This document shows, piece after piece, positions 37,501-44,878 of a stretch of 64,000 nucleotides of DNA. Made by a program: the position numbers and the translations under genes. The first letter of the stretch is position 1; each line of letters begins with the position of its first letter. The notes beneath the pieces are model-generated. The model searched no databases, had not been told where the DNA came from, and worked only from the letters and a program-made list of their open reading frames with translations. The DNA comes from Anaerolineae bacterium (GTDB lineage: Bacteria > Chloroflexota > Anaerolineae > Aggregatilineales > Phototrophicaceae), in the NCBI GenBank assembly GCA_022843385.1, contig JALHNT010000001.1, positions 186,001-250,000 on the forward strand, written 5' to 3'.

Positions 37501-38087
37501 CCGATTTCAACAAGCTGCTCAAGGAACCGGAGCAGATTCGTTGCACTTGCTTCAAGCTGCAAATAACCACTTTGAATCTTGTCTTCAATGCTCTTCAGGG
37601 CAATCGTAATGTCGATACCATACTGCGTAGCATCTTGTTCAGCCAATCGCTGCGCCGAAGAAACAAGATATTCATCGAAAGCGTTGCGAACCTCGTTTGC
37701 CGCAATAACATTACCAGCTTGCTCTAGCCGATACATTAGCGCAGTTGCAATAGACTGCCCCATTTCAGCAACCGAATTGCAGCTAAATGGAGGAACTGCC
37801 AGTATCCCAGCCTGTTCACAGGCATTCCAGATGCTAATTGCCGTGCTTGTTTTTCCGTACCCAAACGGCGCTACCAGGCACGCAAGTGTCGTCTGTTTTT
37901 CCAGCACTGTATTTACGAACTGGTTCTGATATCTATGAATATCCGGCGCGACCACAAATGTCTCCGACTCGGAACGATAACGCGCATAGGTTTCATGCGC
38001 CGATTCTTCGTCAAAAACTCCTACATGAGTCGCTACAACCGGTTCTTTGTTGACGAGGACGTTCAGTCCTTCGATAGCGGATACCAT
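34587..38087 (-). CDS. Giant P-loop ATPase, first paralogue (DpdH-like)
   Basis: The 1,166-residue protein has Walker A GYGKT at residues 76-80 and Walker B VVIVDEFQQFL near 206-215. LSNGPRTAINIFQRVA and YSPIDLIDDFLTGDI follow, matching the downstream 1,321-residue ATPase. The C-terminal half is helical and rich in coiled coil, with a tail containing ENRTNESFIEASSTP. Its stop shares one base with the next start (TAATG), and it starts three bases after the preceding small protein gene. It should hydrolyse ATP as part of a large DNA-acting complex. No nuclease motif is visible. Confidence 0.7.
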   Translation of the reverse strand: MVSAIEGLNVLVNKEPVVATHVGVFDEESAHETYARYRSESETFVVAPDIHRYQNQFVNTVLEKQTTLACLVAPFGYGKTSTAISIWNACEQAGILAVPPFSCNSVAEMGQSIATALMYRLEQAGNVIAANEVRNAFDEYLVSSAQRLAEQDATQYGIDITIALKSIEDKIQSGYLQLEASATNLLRFLEQLVEIGLTAGFKGLVVIVDEFQQFLGNINKGVITNFRTLIWGLQTRAALPLGFLITMDPDTERNLTDRGADILHRIRNHGLYLTFSNIYDREFPRELWSRYAETLDFTRDSSNIVENTTLEAIGQICERSDLSNGPRTAINIFQRVATLYATSRRSYSPIDLIDDFLTGDIRFDGDHGKIASLVNEICSYDYIKRMPERVQTIKLISAFPRGCAAEVASRYGLGETFAHLVDELRGEVLVELPEGMALVDLQKVGKPQNKLNIILKKYWLQITETEIISDKALQYFAEYGVKPLFPPMTSYQNGWQAESDRFLLTHSGGYFRTYTGTFFEEYPQRHIAVQIVFSLDQLVEAENYVDAQFVFLIQKDSDARHPALSGASDIPTFVIPIPIHLKFSRQLPRDIRDVERFLSPVVLTPGVLVSLLNYIHDQVPKVEGISEQERQRIHDKETKLQEFLLTMCINDEVFASHQIAIYSRGVQAFRDALFNILRTRYPRYQTLMTNVGWKRLLDQYKQTLGVIDAAERRGMQPLSKKKSDLALMFDQRQYAGFESYVKQFNGLVEVTDWRGDVGSLVFHRHPHESEIIEAASTSSGIASVELYTFSRSQGYLPDETEYLVEFLLLRGYLEYEESSGKFILASTFSRDELISLAQSLMDEIDFVSTFGSKYANNTLRELAHTTLTQLEAEMVDLPDLQVRLLQAQREVQVVRLDVITDLRNTLQSRIELLYRYKVRFAEILPQSTTGLLLDTHINEAQKLLQEQMSKTSTRIDKRVSLLRAMIAESLDYDPSDAVVFRERATEVFQQISTDDENALKNLLDQCDLHGQWVQLIGRLKRLGDMLEVAAQVTVVKQLDQDWRHLQRDMQQELASRGLKHYRTIYDRFAHPVSELQSELEMLVRLAQTNYDVNGPENRTNESFIEASSTPLFHDEQLVNSDWIRNSEPVNLDRMFAEQEKKAPAFLKELIRLNEIGEIIIFRKPKT

Positions 38088-38090
38088 CAG

Positions 38091-38903
38091 TTACTCTTTC
38101 AGAAAATTCCAATCAAGGTTTGTGACAACAAGGCGTTCGCCTCGTTCGCGTCGAATTTGAATATGGTCGAAACCAGATTCTGCCTGTTCGAGCATCTCTT
38201 GAAATGCTTCAGGGACGATCAGGCAGATTTGGCATACTTCTTGCTTAAGCTCAGGGGTCAGCAGAACAGACATGCCCTCGCCTCTGCATTGTTGAAATAT
38301 ATGGTGGAGGGCTAATGTGAAAACCTCAATTGGACAATAGAGTCGTCTGGTGAACAACCGTCCAGAAGCATCGATGCAAGAAGGATGCAGGCTTTCGATC
38401 CAATAGAGAATCCCCATAACACTTTGGGTACTAAATGAAACGCTGGTTTCATCGAATTCACTGGTCGCATTTTGCACAACAATGTTTACTAGGCGATCTC
38501 GATTGACTGTCGCGGGAGCCGTCATCCAGAGATGAGTACAAACCGTGCGATAGCTCCACGAAAATCTCGCAAGTTTATCTGTAGTGAAAAGCGTGTAGTA
38601 CAGAAAATGGATAAGTTCGGGTAGCAAGTGGCGCTGAAATAGACTGACTTCCGCGATGATCCGTCCCGTCGGAGTCAAAGTTACAGTCTTCTGCTGTTTG
38701 GAAATTACGCCAAGTTCTTCGAGAGAGTTGAAGAGCTTACCATAATCCTTGCGCTGCCGAAGCGTATAGCCCTGCAATTGCGCCGATTCCTGGAGCATCT
38801 CCTCAGTCTGACCGTCGTTACTGGTATTCAGCATCATAAGTAGTTCATAGGTGAACACCGGCTGAAGGTCATGGCGCACATGAAACCCGCTCGCTTTACC
38901 CAT
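38091..38903 (-). CDS. Winged-helix-like partner protein, first paralogue (DpdG-like)
   Basis: The chosen start is the Met at 38903, because the resulting N-terminus (GFHVRHDLQP) aligns with that of the paralogue at 33781-34587. A longer frame reaches 38972 but would overlap the transglycosylase-like gene by 77 bases. The protein has 270 residues, with a winged-helix-like N-terminus (LFNSLEELGVISKQQKTVTL, then TPTGRII). Conserved segments are LLPELIHFLYYTLF, TRRLYCPIEVFTLALHHIF and VCQICLIVPEAFQEML. It sits between the transglycosylase-like gene and the first giant ATPase gene. Confidence 0.65.
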   Translation of the reverse strand: MGKASGFHVRHDLQPVFTYELLMMLNTSNDGQTEEMLQESAQLQGYTLRQRKDYGKLFNSLEELGVISKQQKTVTLTPTGRIIAEVSLFQRHLLPELIHFLYYTLFTTDKLARFSWSYRTVCTHLWMTAPATVNRDRLVNIVVQNATSEFDETSVSFSTQSVMGILYWIESLHPSCIDASGRLFTRRLYCPIEVFTLALHHIFQQCRGEGMSVLLTPELKQEVCQICLIVPEAFQEMLEQAESGFDHIQIRRERGERLVVTNLDWNFLKE

Positions 38904-39939
38904 CAAACGATTTCCTGCCGGGTAACTTATAATGGCGACGTACTCCCATGTTCTGGTATCGAGATGGTTCAATCCCGACTAATTCAGGCACAATCACCTC
39001 TCCCTTATTCAACCCTTCCACCGTATCCATCAAAACAAAAAGGTTATGTACCATCTGCTGAATGCGATTGTGTTTTAGGGTTTCATAGTCTCGACAAAAA
39101 GGGCAATCATGCCGGGTAGCTTCTTTCAGTCGTACAAATTCATCCTGCCTGTATGCTTCTCCGCCGATATCTCGCATCATTCGAGTCGAGATATTGCGTC
39201 TGCCGATGAAGGGCAAATACACATTTCCATAGCCTGCTGTTCGGCTCCAGCACGAGCTGTCGAAACTATCGATCCCTAAACCCTTGAATCGAAAAAGTAC
39301 TTCCGGTGTGCCGATTCCAAAGAGATGCAGCTTAAGCCCTCTTAGCTCCGCCTGTTCCTTGACGAACGTGACCATCTCCAAAGATTGGCTGTTCACCATA
39401 TTGATGCTGTTGTTGTCCCCGCTGGTAGCAAAACTTCCAAAGCCGATGTAGGACACACCAAGCTCTGCATAAGCATCTACGCACGCTTTGACTTGCTCCC
39501 GCGTATACCCTTGAACGACAGGCAAAGCTCTGGAGCGTAGCTCTTTAGGCATTTCGTTAAAAAATAGACGGCTTACGGTGATGGTTGCTTGAATGCGTTC
39601 TTCAACTTCTGCTGGGCTTAGGTTAGAAGTAGGAACATAATCAGGCAGCACATACCAGCTTCCCCACGAGTTTTGTTCATAATAAGACTTTAATCGCTGA
39701 TAGAGCGCCTCATAGGTGACAACGCCTTGCTGGACGAAATAGCCACCAGAATCAAAAATAACTCCGCCAGAGGACTGGAATTCGTTTGTCATTAATTGGC
39801 GAACGCCTTCCTGCGCAAACAATGGGGTAAAAATCGTGCGTGCAAAGGGATTTCGCTGATCGCCGGAGTCGCGCCACATCTGCAATATCTGGCGCAGCTC
39901 AGTAGGGCGATGAGTCATTGACGCAACAAAGTCCATCAC
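38896..39939 (-). CDS. tRNA-guanine transglycosylase-like protein (DpdA-like)
   Basis: The protein has 347 residues from GTG (or 346 from the next ATG). It keeps the transglycosylase core: FDSGGYFV near 62-69, with an Asp matching the general base, LFGIGTPEVLFRFKGLGIDS near 207-226 and SFDSSCWSRTAGYG near 226-238, with an Asp matching the nucleophile of queuosine TGT. The zinc site is HDCPFC near 277-282 plus H298, in which His replaces the first Cys of the usual CxCxxC-H set. Placement in a nuclease/helicase island rather than beside que genes points to base exchange in DNA, as in Dpd islands. preQ0-making genes are not in the window. Confidence 0.8.
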   Translation of the reverse strand: MMDFVASMTHRPTELRQILQMWRDSGDQRNPFARTIFTPLFAQEGVRQLMTNEFQSSGGVIFDSGGYFVQQGVVTYEALYQRLKSYYEQNSWGSWYVLPDYVPTSNLSPAEVEERIQATITVSRLFFNEMPKELRSRALPVVQGYTREQVKACVDAYAELGVSYIGFGSFATSGDNNSINMVNSQSLEMVTFVKEQAELRGLKLHLFGIGTPEVLFRFKGLGIDSFDSSCWSRTAGYGNVYLPFIGRRNISTRMMRDIGGEAYRQDEFVRLKEATRHDCPFCRDYETLKHNRIQQMVHNLFVLMDTVEGLNKGEVIVPELVGIEPSRYQNMGVRRHYKLPGRKSFDG

Positions 39940-40392
39940 TTAAGTCTCGTTCGCCGGTTTAGGTGGAATTGCTAATCTCCAAACATTCAGGCTACGTTTT
40001 TTTCCCAACTCGGTTGTGTGAAGCGCAAAGCCTAGCCGCTGATAAAACTGATTTGCTGGCAGATCGACGGGACACTTCAGTTGGATGAATTCACGAGACA
40101 TTTCGTTACATTCTTTTATCAGTTGAGCCACAAGTGCTTTGCCAATGTGCTGATGTCTAAAATCTTGTCGAACACATATCTCAGATAGAGTAGTCTGAGA
40201 GTCAATTTTCCTGTGGCGAAAGATTACAAAACCAACTATATCCTCAGTGGAGACAGCAACGAAACCACGCTGCTGCAATGCAACTTCCTCAAACTTTTGT
40301 CGAGGGTTGAATCCCAGTGCATTTCGATTTTCATCTGCGAGCTTTTTGACCTTCGTGGTATCTTGCGCGCACAACCTTCTAATTCGTAGCAT
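39940..40392 (-). CDS. GNAT-family N-acetyltransferase
   Basis: The 150-residue protein starts at the Met at 40392, after the nuclease stop at 40427. SEICVRQDFRHQHIGKALVAQ is the acetyl-CoA-binding motif A (near 75-95), and PANQFYQRLGFALHTTEL is motif B. It touches the next gene: its stop ends one base before the transglycosylase-like start. A GNAT enzyme inside a DNA-modification or defence operon could acetylate a modified base, a protein partner or a toxin. The substrate is not predictable. Confidence 0.8.
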   Translation of the reverse strand: MLRIRRLCAQDTTKVKKLADENRNALGFNPRQKFEEVALQQRGFVAVSTEDIVGFVIFRHRKIDSQTTLSEICVRQDFRHQHIGKALVAQLIKECNEMSREFIQLKCPVDLPANQFYQRLGFALHTTELGKKRSLNVWRLAIPPKPANET

Positions 40393-40426
40393 ACATATTG
40401 TCCCGTATCCCAAATCCCGTTGGCAG

Positions 40427-41644
40427 TCATCTATATGAGCGGTTTTTCTTCTGCATAAAACGACGCATTTGCCACTGTTTTGGTCGAGGATCAAAGGACA
40501 CTAGATGCCTTGCAATTGCTGCCTTAGATAGCTCATTTATCGGATTTGAGCGTTCTTTATGCAATACAGATGCTTCAAGAAAGGGAATAAACTCATGGAA
40601 GGATTTTTGAAGCGGTGGTAACCAAGGCTTATCGACAATTACTCCGTCAAGCATACGATCTAGAGCAAACCGGTCGATCAATCTTATAGTCATTCCCCGC
40701 TCTGAAGCACGTTGCGCAGCAGCATAAGCTTGATAACTGAAATGATCGGCTGTAGAGACAACAATTCCTCTTGATGCATCTTCGAGTACAAGAGTTCCTA
40801 AAAGATTCCGGATTGTTGATACAGATTCCGATGAATACACCTTCTCTCGTCGCTTTACTTGAATTAACCACTTCTCGTTATCTGCATCTACATAAATGAT
40901 GTCTACGCCGCCATCATCAGGTTTTCCAACATGAGTCACATTGGCGTTAGTGTAGTTGGCACGAAAAATATCTGTTACTAGCTGTTCAAAACGGGTAGGT
41001 TGTATGGTATGCCACTGTTTTGGGTTTCGTCTGATCCACGCTGCAATTTCTTCAGCACAACCGTCTGGGAACTTCTCATCGAATTCACGAAGTTTTCCCA
41101 TGAAACTCGTATAAGCGAGTGCCGTAGATGAAGGTCGACTTATGTATGCATAGACAAAATAATGCCACACCCAATATGTACAGTTTGGACAATGTTCAAG
41201 CAAAATGCCGAACTCGCGTTCCGAATTATCTTCATACACTGCAACGACAAGTTTGTGTCTGCAATAAGGGCAATGATCTTTCGCCTTTAATTCAATATAG
41301 CATGAGCCATTTATGTAATGAACTAGACGATCTCGAACCTCATTCTGAACAAGATTGCTCCCAAATTTGGAATCAGGAGCCATGCGGATAACATATATAT
41401 TTTCGTCTGTGCTCTCATCGTACTCATCTTCATCAATGATAATCCGGGATTGTAGCTCATCAAAATATACTGTTGATCCTTTGAACATCACATCAAAGCC
41501 GGGTAACGATAACTGAGAAATTAGGGAATCAGGATGAGTATGTCGATGGTTTCGAGGTTTTCGAGGCTGAAGGAGGGGGACTTCGCATTGCCAGACGCGC
41601 TCACACCAATCCTCCCATTCTCCAAACTCTACTCGACGTTTCAT
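40427..41644 (-). CDS. Zinc-ribbon and Mrr-like restriction endonuclease
   Basis: The 405-residue protein starts at the ATG at 41644, with AGGGGG upstream. A central zinc ribbon is formed by HCPYCRHK and HCPNCTYW, near residues 130-165. The C-terminal half is a Mrr-type PD-(D/E)xK nuclease: FEQLVTDIFRAN near 230, DDGGVDIIYVD with the catalytic Asp, and WLIQVKRREKVY with the Gln-Val-Lys motif, then GIVVSTADHFSYQAYA. It is the first gene of the leftward operon. Mrr-like enzymes cut DNA according to its modification state, so it may be the effector that discriminates between modified and unmodified DNA. Confidence 0.85.
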   Translation of the reverse strand: MKRRVEFGEWEDWCERVWQCEVPLLQPRKPRNHRHTHPDSLISQLSLPGFDVMFKGSTVYFDELQSRIIIDEDEYDESTDENIYVIRMAPDSKFGSNLVQNEVRDRLVHYINGSCYIELKAKDHCPYCRHKLVVAVYEDNSEREFGILLEHCPNCTYWVWHYFVYAYISRPSSTALAYTSFMGKLREFDEKFPDGCAEEIAAWIRRNPKQWHTIQPTRFEQLVTDIFRANYTNANVTHVGKPDDGGVDIIYVDADNEKWLIQVKRREKVYSSESVSTIRNLLGTLVLEDASRGIVVSTADHFSYQAYAAAQRASERGMTIRLIDRFALDRMLDGVIVDKPWLPPLQKSFHEFIPFLEASVLHKERSNPINELSKAAIARHLVSFDPRPKQWQMRRFMQKKNRSYR

Positions 41645-41823
41645 ATAAGACCCCCTTTTCACCGTCCATGTGATGATTTCTGGGCAACACATTGCCCAGA
41701 GTATATCACAAGTAGTGATGTTTGTAATATGAACAAGTTAAAAACTTAATGGTTCCGATGCTAACTATCACACTATAATCGTATCTAAGATATATAAGTG
41801 TTCTGCAGTATGGACGACCCATC
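41645..41823. promoter_or_regulatory. Divergent promoter region of the defence island with operator palindrome
   Basis: Both arms of the island start here. For the leftward operon, TTACAA and TATACT (minus strand, 16-base gap) end at 41700. The perfect palindrome CTGGGCAA-CACA-TTGCCCAG at 41680-41699 lies just downstream of that -10, the expected place for a repressor. For the rightward operon TATAAT occurs at 41774-41779. No regulator gene lies in either arm. Confidence 0.5.
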
Positions 41824-43527
41824 GTGGCAACTTTTCCGCAGTGGAACGAAGCAATTATCAACTTCACCCTCTCAAGCTTGAGTATTGGTTCGCGGGTCTT
41901 TCTATCAATTGACAATACATCATTAGAAGCTATTGGGGCTACATTTTCAGAACTAAGACCCCAAACCGGATGGGTAAACGACTTCAAACGTTCAGTCCGG
42001 TATCAATGTGTATTTGGAGATGAAATTCGCCTCGCGCGCTTTATGTCTCCATTGCGAGATAGTAAGAATTGTCCGCGCTATATTCCGTTCCTGGCTGCGA
42101 TGGTGCTAGCAGCGCATAACATGGGGGACGACCGTGGCGATAAACCCATTGATCCCCGTGCATTCTTCACCCATTTCAACGCAGTGATGGGGTTATCTGA
42201 TCAGCAAGGGCGAACCAAAGGGCTAACCACTGGCGAAGATGAAAATCTTTGGGAAGATTGGAACCATTGGTTACGGACTCGGGGTTTCCTGCCAACCGCA
42301 GTCCCTGGCGAGCCGGGTGCATATCGTTACACCTGTTATCCAATTTCGCAGACTGTTTTGCGTCAGTCTGACCGCAATTCACTGTGGCGACGCTTCACCG
42401 ATGGCGCATGGAAGAAAAACTACGATGAAGTGCTGTTAATGCAGCGTATCCGCAAAGATGCTCAGTATCTTACCCGGCATTTGCGCGACATTCTTCGTCC
42501 TGGCAGTGACATGTGGCTGCGATCCTATGAGGCAATCAGCCGCGCTTGCTATGAGGTTTATGAGGACTGGCGTGAAGCTGGCGATACTGCCTCAAGAACT
42601 GGTCAAGCTACTTCCAGACTGCGAACCTCGCTTGATGCACGATTATACCGCATTGAAGATTACTTTAGTGGTACGGTGGAGTATCGATTGTTTCCACGGC
42701 AATCTCGACAAGCTGCGTCTATCGTCGTTAGCGTGCTTTATAAGGGAGAAGACTATCCCTTATCAGAGGATCGCCCCGGCTGGTATATGCCTCTCTGGTC
42801 CGTCGATGCGGAGCAATTAGCCAACGGATTCAAACTTCCGCTGACATCTTCCAATTCACAGCTTCAGCATTTGTACCTTCCAGCGCGTGACTTCTGGATC
42901 CTAACTCTTGACCCTCAAATACCAGAATCGGGGGTTTATGCGAGTTGGGATAAAGGCGTTGAGATTGGCAGCCCATTCATTTTGTTAGCACGGGAAGAAC
43001 TACATAGTGACCTCACTAGACTCAAGAATGAAGGACTGCTCGAATGGGAGTCAATGAGCAGCATATTTGACACATGGAGCGAGTATCACGGCGTAACCGT
43101 TCGAGCGGAAGCGCAGGCATGGGCAAGTATCACACTCGAAAATGATGCACTGCGCTTGACCCTGCAACCACGTGTAAATTTCAATCTTGCGTTCACAGGC
43201 GGCCTACGTGCCCCTCGAGGTGCAGGATGGCTTGTAAATCACGGCCCGCAAGTGAGTCTTGTCTCGTTCGTTCCAGAAGCTGAGTTGGCCGTCTATACGG
43301 AAAACGATGAGGTTGTTTTTTTAGATTCCATTGAGGCAGGAAAGACGATTGAAATTCCGTGGGGTCTCCCTGGTAGCTACAAAGTGATTGTTACCCAAGA
43401 TGGGCATTCGAATGAGCGTGTGGTTCGCATTCTGGATTGGTCAGAAATGGATTTACGCCCACTAAGCACTTACCCATTCCTAAGTGAAGAGAATTTCGGA
43501 ATTTACGGTGCGCTGATAAAGGACTGA
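41824..43527 (+). CDS. Unrecognised 567-residue island protein
   Basis: I do not recognise this protein. It starts at a GTG without a strong ribosome-binding site; the nearby ATG at 41810 is out of frame. The N-terminal half is helical and Trp-rich (WNHWLRTRGFLP, LWRRFTDGAWKKNYDE). The C-terminal half looks like beta-sandwich domains, ending in GLPGSYKVIVTQDGHSNERV. There are no Walker, nuclease or helicase motifs and no signal peptide. It opens the rightward arm, six bases before the next gene, and probably serves as an adaptor or sensor subunit for the giant helicase downstream. Confidence 0.75.
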   Translation: MATFPQWNEAIINFTLSSLSIGSRVFLSIDNTSLEAIGATFSELRPQTGWVNDFKRSVRYQCVFGDEIRLARFMSPLRDSKNCPRYIPFLAAMVLAAHNMGDDRGDKPIDPRAFFTHFNAVMGLSDQQGRTKGLTTGEDENLWEDWNHWLRTRGFLPTAVPGEPGAYRYTCYPISQTVLRQSDRNSLWRRFTDGAWKKNYDEVLLMQRIRKDAQYLTRHLRDILRPGSDMWLRSYEAISRACYEVYEDWREAGDTASRTGQATSRLRTSLDARLYRIEDYFSGTVEYRLFPRQSRQAASIVVSVLYKGEDYPLSEDRPGWYMPLWSVDAEQLANGFKLPLTSSNSQLQHLYLPARDFWILTLDPQIPESGVYASWDKGVEIGSPFILLAREELHSDLTRLKNEGLLEWESMSSIFDTWSEYHGVTVRAEAQAWASITLENDALRLTLQPRVNFNLAFTGGLRAPRGAGWLVNHGPQVSLVSFVPEAELAVYTENDEVVFLDSIEAGKTIEIPWGLPGSYKVIVTQDGHSNERVVRILDWSEMDLRPLSTYPFLSEENFGIYGALIKD

Positions 43528-43532
43528 GCGAA

Positions 43533-44876
43533 ATGGAAAGGTGGTATATCGGTCTTCAGGCACGAACCTCGCCCATAGATCTCACACAATATCTAGGGTG
43601 CCTGGTTCGCCAGTATGGACTGGGAGACTTCATAACCAGAGCTTGTTATGAACGTCAAGCCAGACAAAAAAAGACTGGCGAATACTACTATTTTGTGGGT
43701 GTGGTGAGTGATGAGAAAGGTCACATCCCCGAAGACAAACACCAAGCCTTCTATCGTATGTTGAAGGCGATTGGACTGCATGACCGGCAGCTTTATGTTC
43801 ACTACGACGAGATCCAGTCCATGTCATCCAAGGAACTGGAATCGCTCAGTTTCCGACAGATCAAGATGGTTCAGCTAAACAGATATACCCCCACAGATCC
43901 CTTTGATTTCGTTGCCTCCAGCGAAGATAGCGCACATGTAACAGAAGATACAAAACAGGTCTTCAATCACTTGCTTTTCTATTTGTCAACATATGGAAGA
44001 GGTACATGGCAGCAATTTCGAACGATGTGTGCTGAACTTGGACTGGACTCCACGGGAGAGTGCGCTCGCAGAATTTCGCGCAGACTTCGTTTGCTTGGTC
44101 ACATCGAAGCGTCCAGAGATGGTCAGAATTGGTTTGCTGCCCCAGCTTGCTTTGTTCAGTTTGAGGGTAAAAACCAGCAATATCATGCGTTCTTAGCAGG
44201 TCAACGTTCTCCGCGATTGCTCGAAATACTGCAACGGGAAACACATGCTATAGTTTCTGTCCAACCCTATGGAAATGCGCCTGAGCAAGTGCTTGTCACA
44301 TTTCCCAATGAATCGACGGCACGAGCTTTTGCAGATGACTATTCCAGGCAGTACCACCCAATATATCTCGCCGGACAAGCAGGATTGAAAATGGCAAGTA
44401 TCTTGCCGAGTCTGGATGAATGGGAAGCATCCCTACCCATACTTTCGATAATTAAAGGACATTACCGTTTTGAGAGATGGGTAGACGGCTGTTTTGAGTC
44501 CATGCCTCTCCCTCGAGAAACCGGGATGTATCGCCTTATACACGACTCCGAGCGGTTTGATCATCCTCAGTTAACACTCTACTACGACGCTGACGCCGAT
44601 ACTTGGAAAAGGGCTGATTGGTACGGAATTCGGTTTCTGGCACTCCGACGAACAGGAACACCATGCGACGTGCATTATGATTCTGCTCGACGTGAATTAG
44701 CTACTGCACTTGAGCAGCGCTGGCCTGACCTCTATGAGCGCTCGCTCGTGTTGGCATCTGGACGACTTCCACATTTTCACAATGACCATGCCATTTATAG
44801 CAATATCACTGCTGCACAAGCGCACATCCTTGCGGGCAAACTTGGCGTGAATCTAATCGAACACGGAGGAGCATAG
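43533..44876 (+). CDS. Unrecognised 447-residue island protein with winged-helix-like segment
   Basis: I do not recognise this family. The N-terminus (MERWYIGLQARTSPIDLTQYL) is followed near residues 160-215 by a probable winged helix: GTWQQFRTMCAELGLDSTG, then ARRISRRLRLLGHIEAS. The C-terminal half alternates strands and helices and contains LLEILQRETHAIVSVQPYGN and RALADFADDY-like stretches resembling a small nucleic-acid-binding fold. The gene lies five bases after its upstream neighbour and two bases before the giant helicase gene, so all three are tightly co-translated. It may guide the helicase to DNA. Confidence 0.75.
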   Translation: MERWYIGLQARTSPIDLTQYLGCLVRQYGLGDFITRACYERQARQKKTGEYYYFVGVVSDEKGHIPEDKHQAFYRMLKAIGLHDRQLYVHYDEIQSMSSKELESLSFRQIKMVQLNRYTPTDPFDFVASSEDSAHVTEDTKQVFNHLLFYLSTYGRGTWQQFRTMCAELGLDSTGECARRISRRLRLLGHIEASRDGQNWFAAPACFVQFEGKNQQYHAFLAGQRSPRLLEILQRETHAIVSVQPYGNAPEQVLVTFPNESTARAFADDYSRQYHPIYLAGQAGLKMASILPSLDEWEASLPILSIIKGHYRFERWVDGCFESMPLPRETGMYRLIHDSERFDHPQLTLYYDADADTWKRADWYGIRFLALRRTGTPCDVHYDSARRELATALEQRWPDLYERSLVLASGRLPHFHNDHAIYSNITAAQAHILAGKLGVNLIEHGGA

Positions 44877-44878
44877 AA

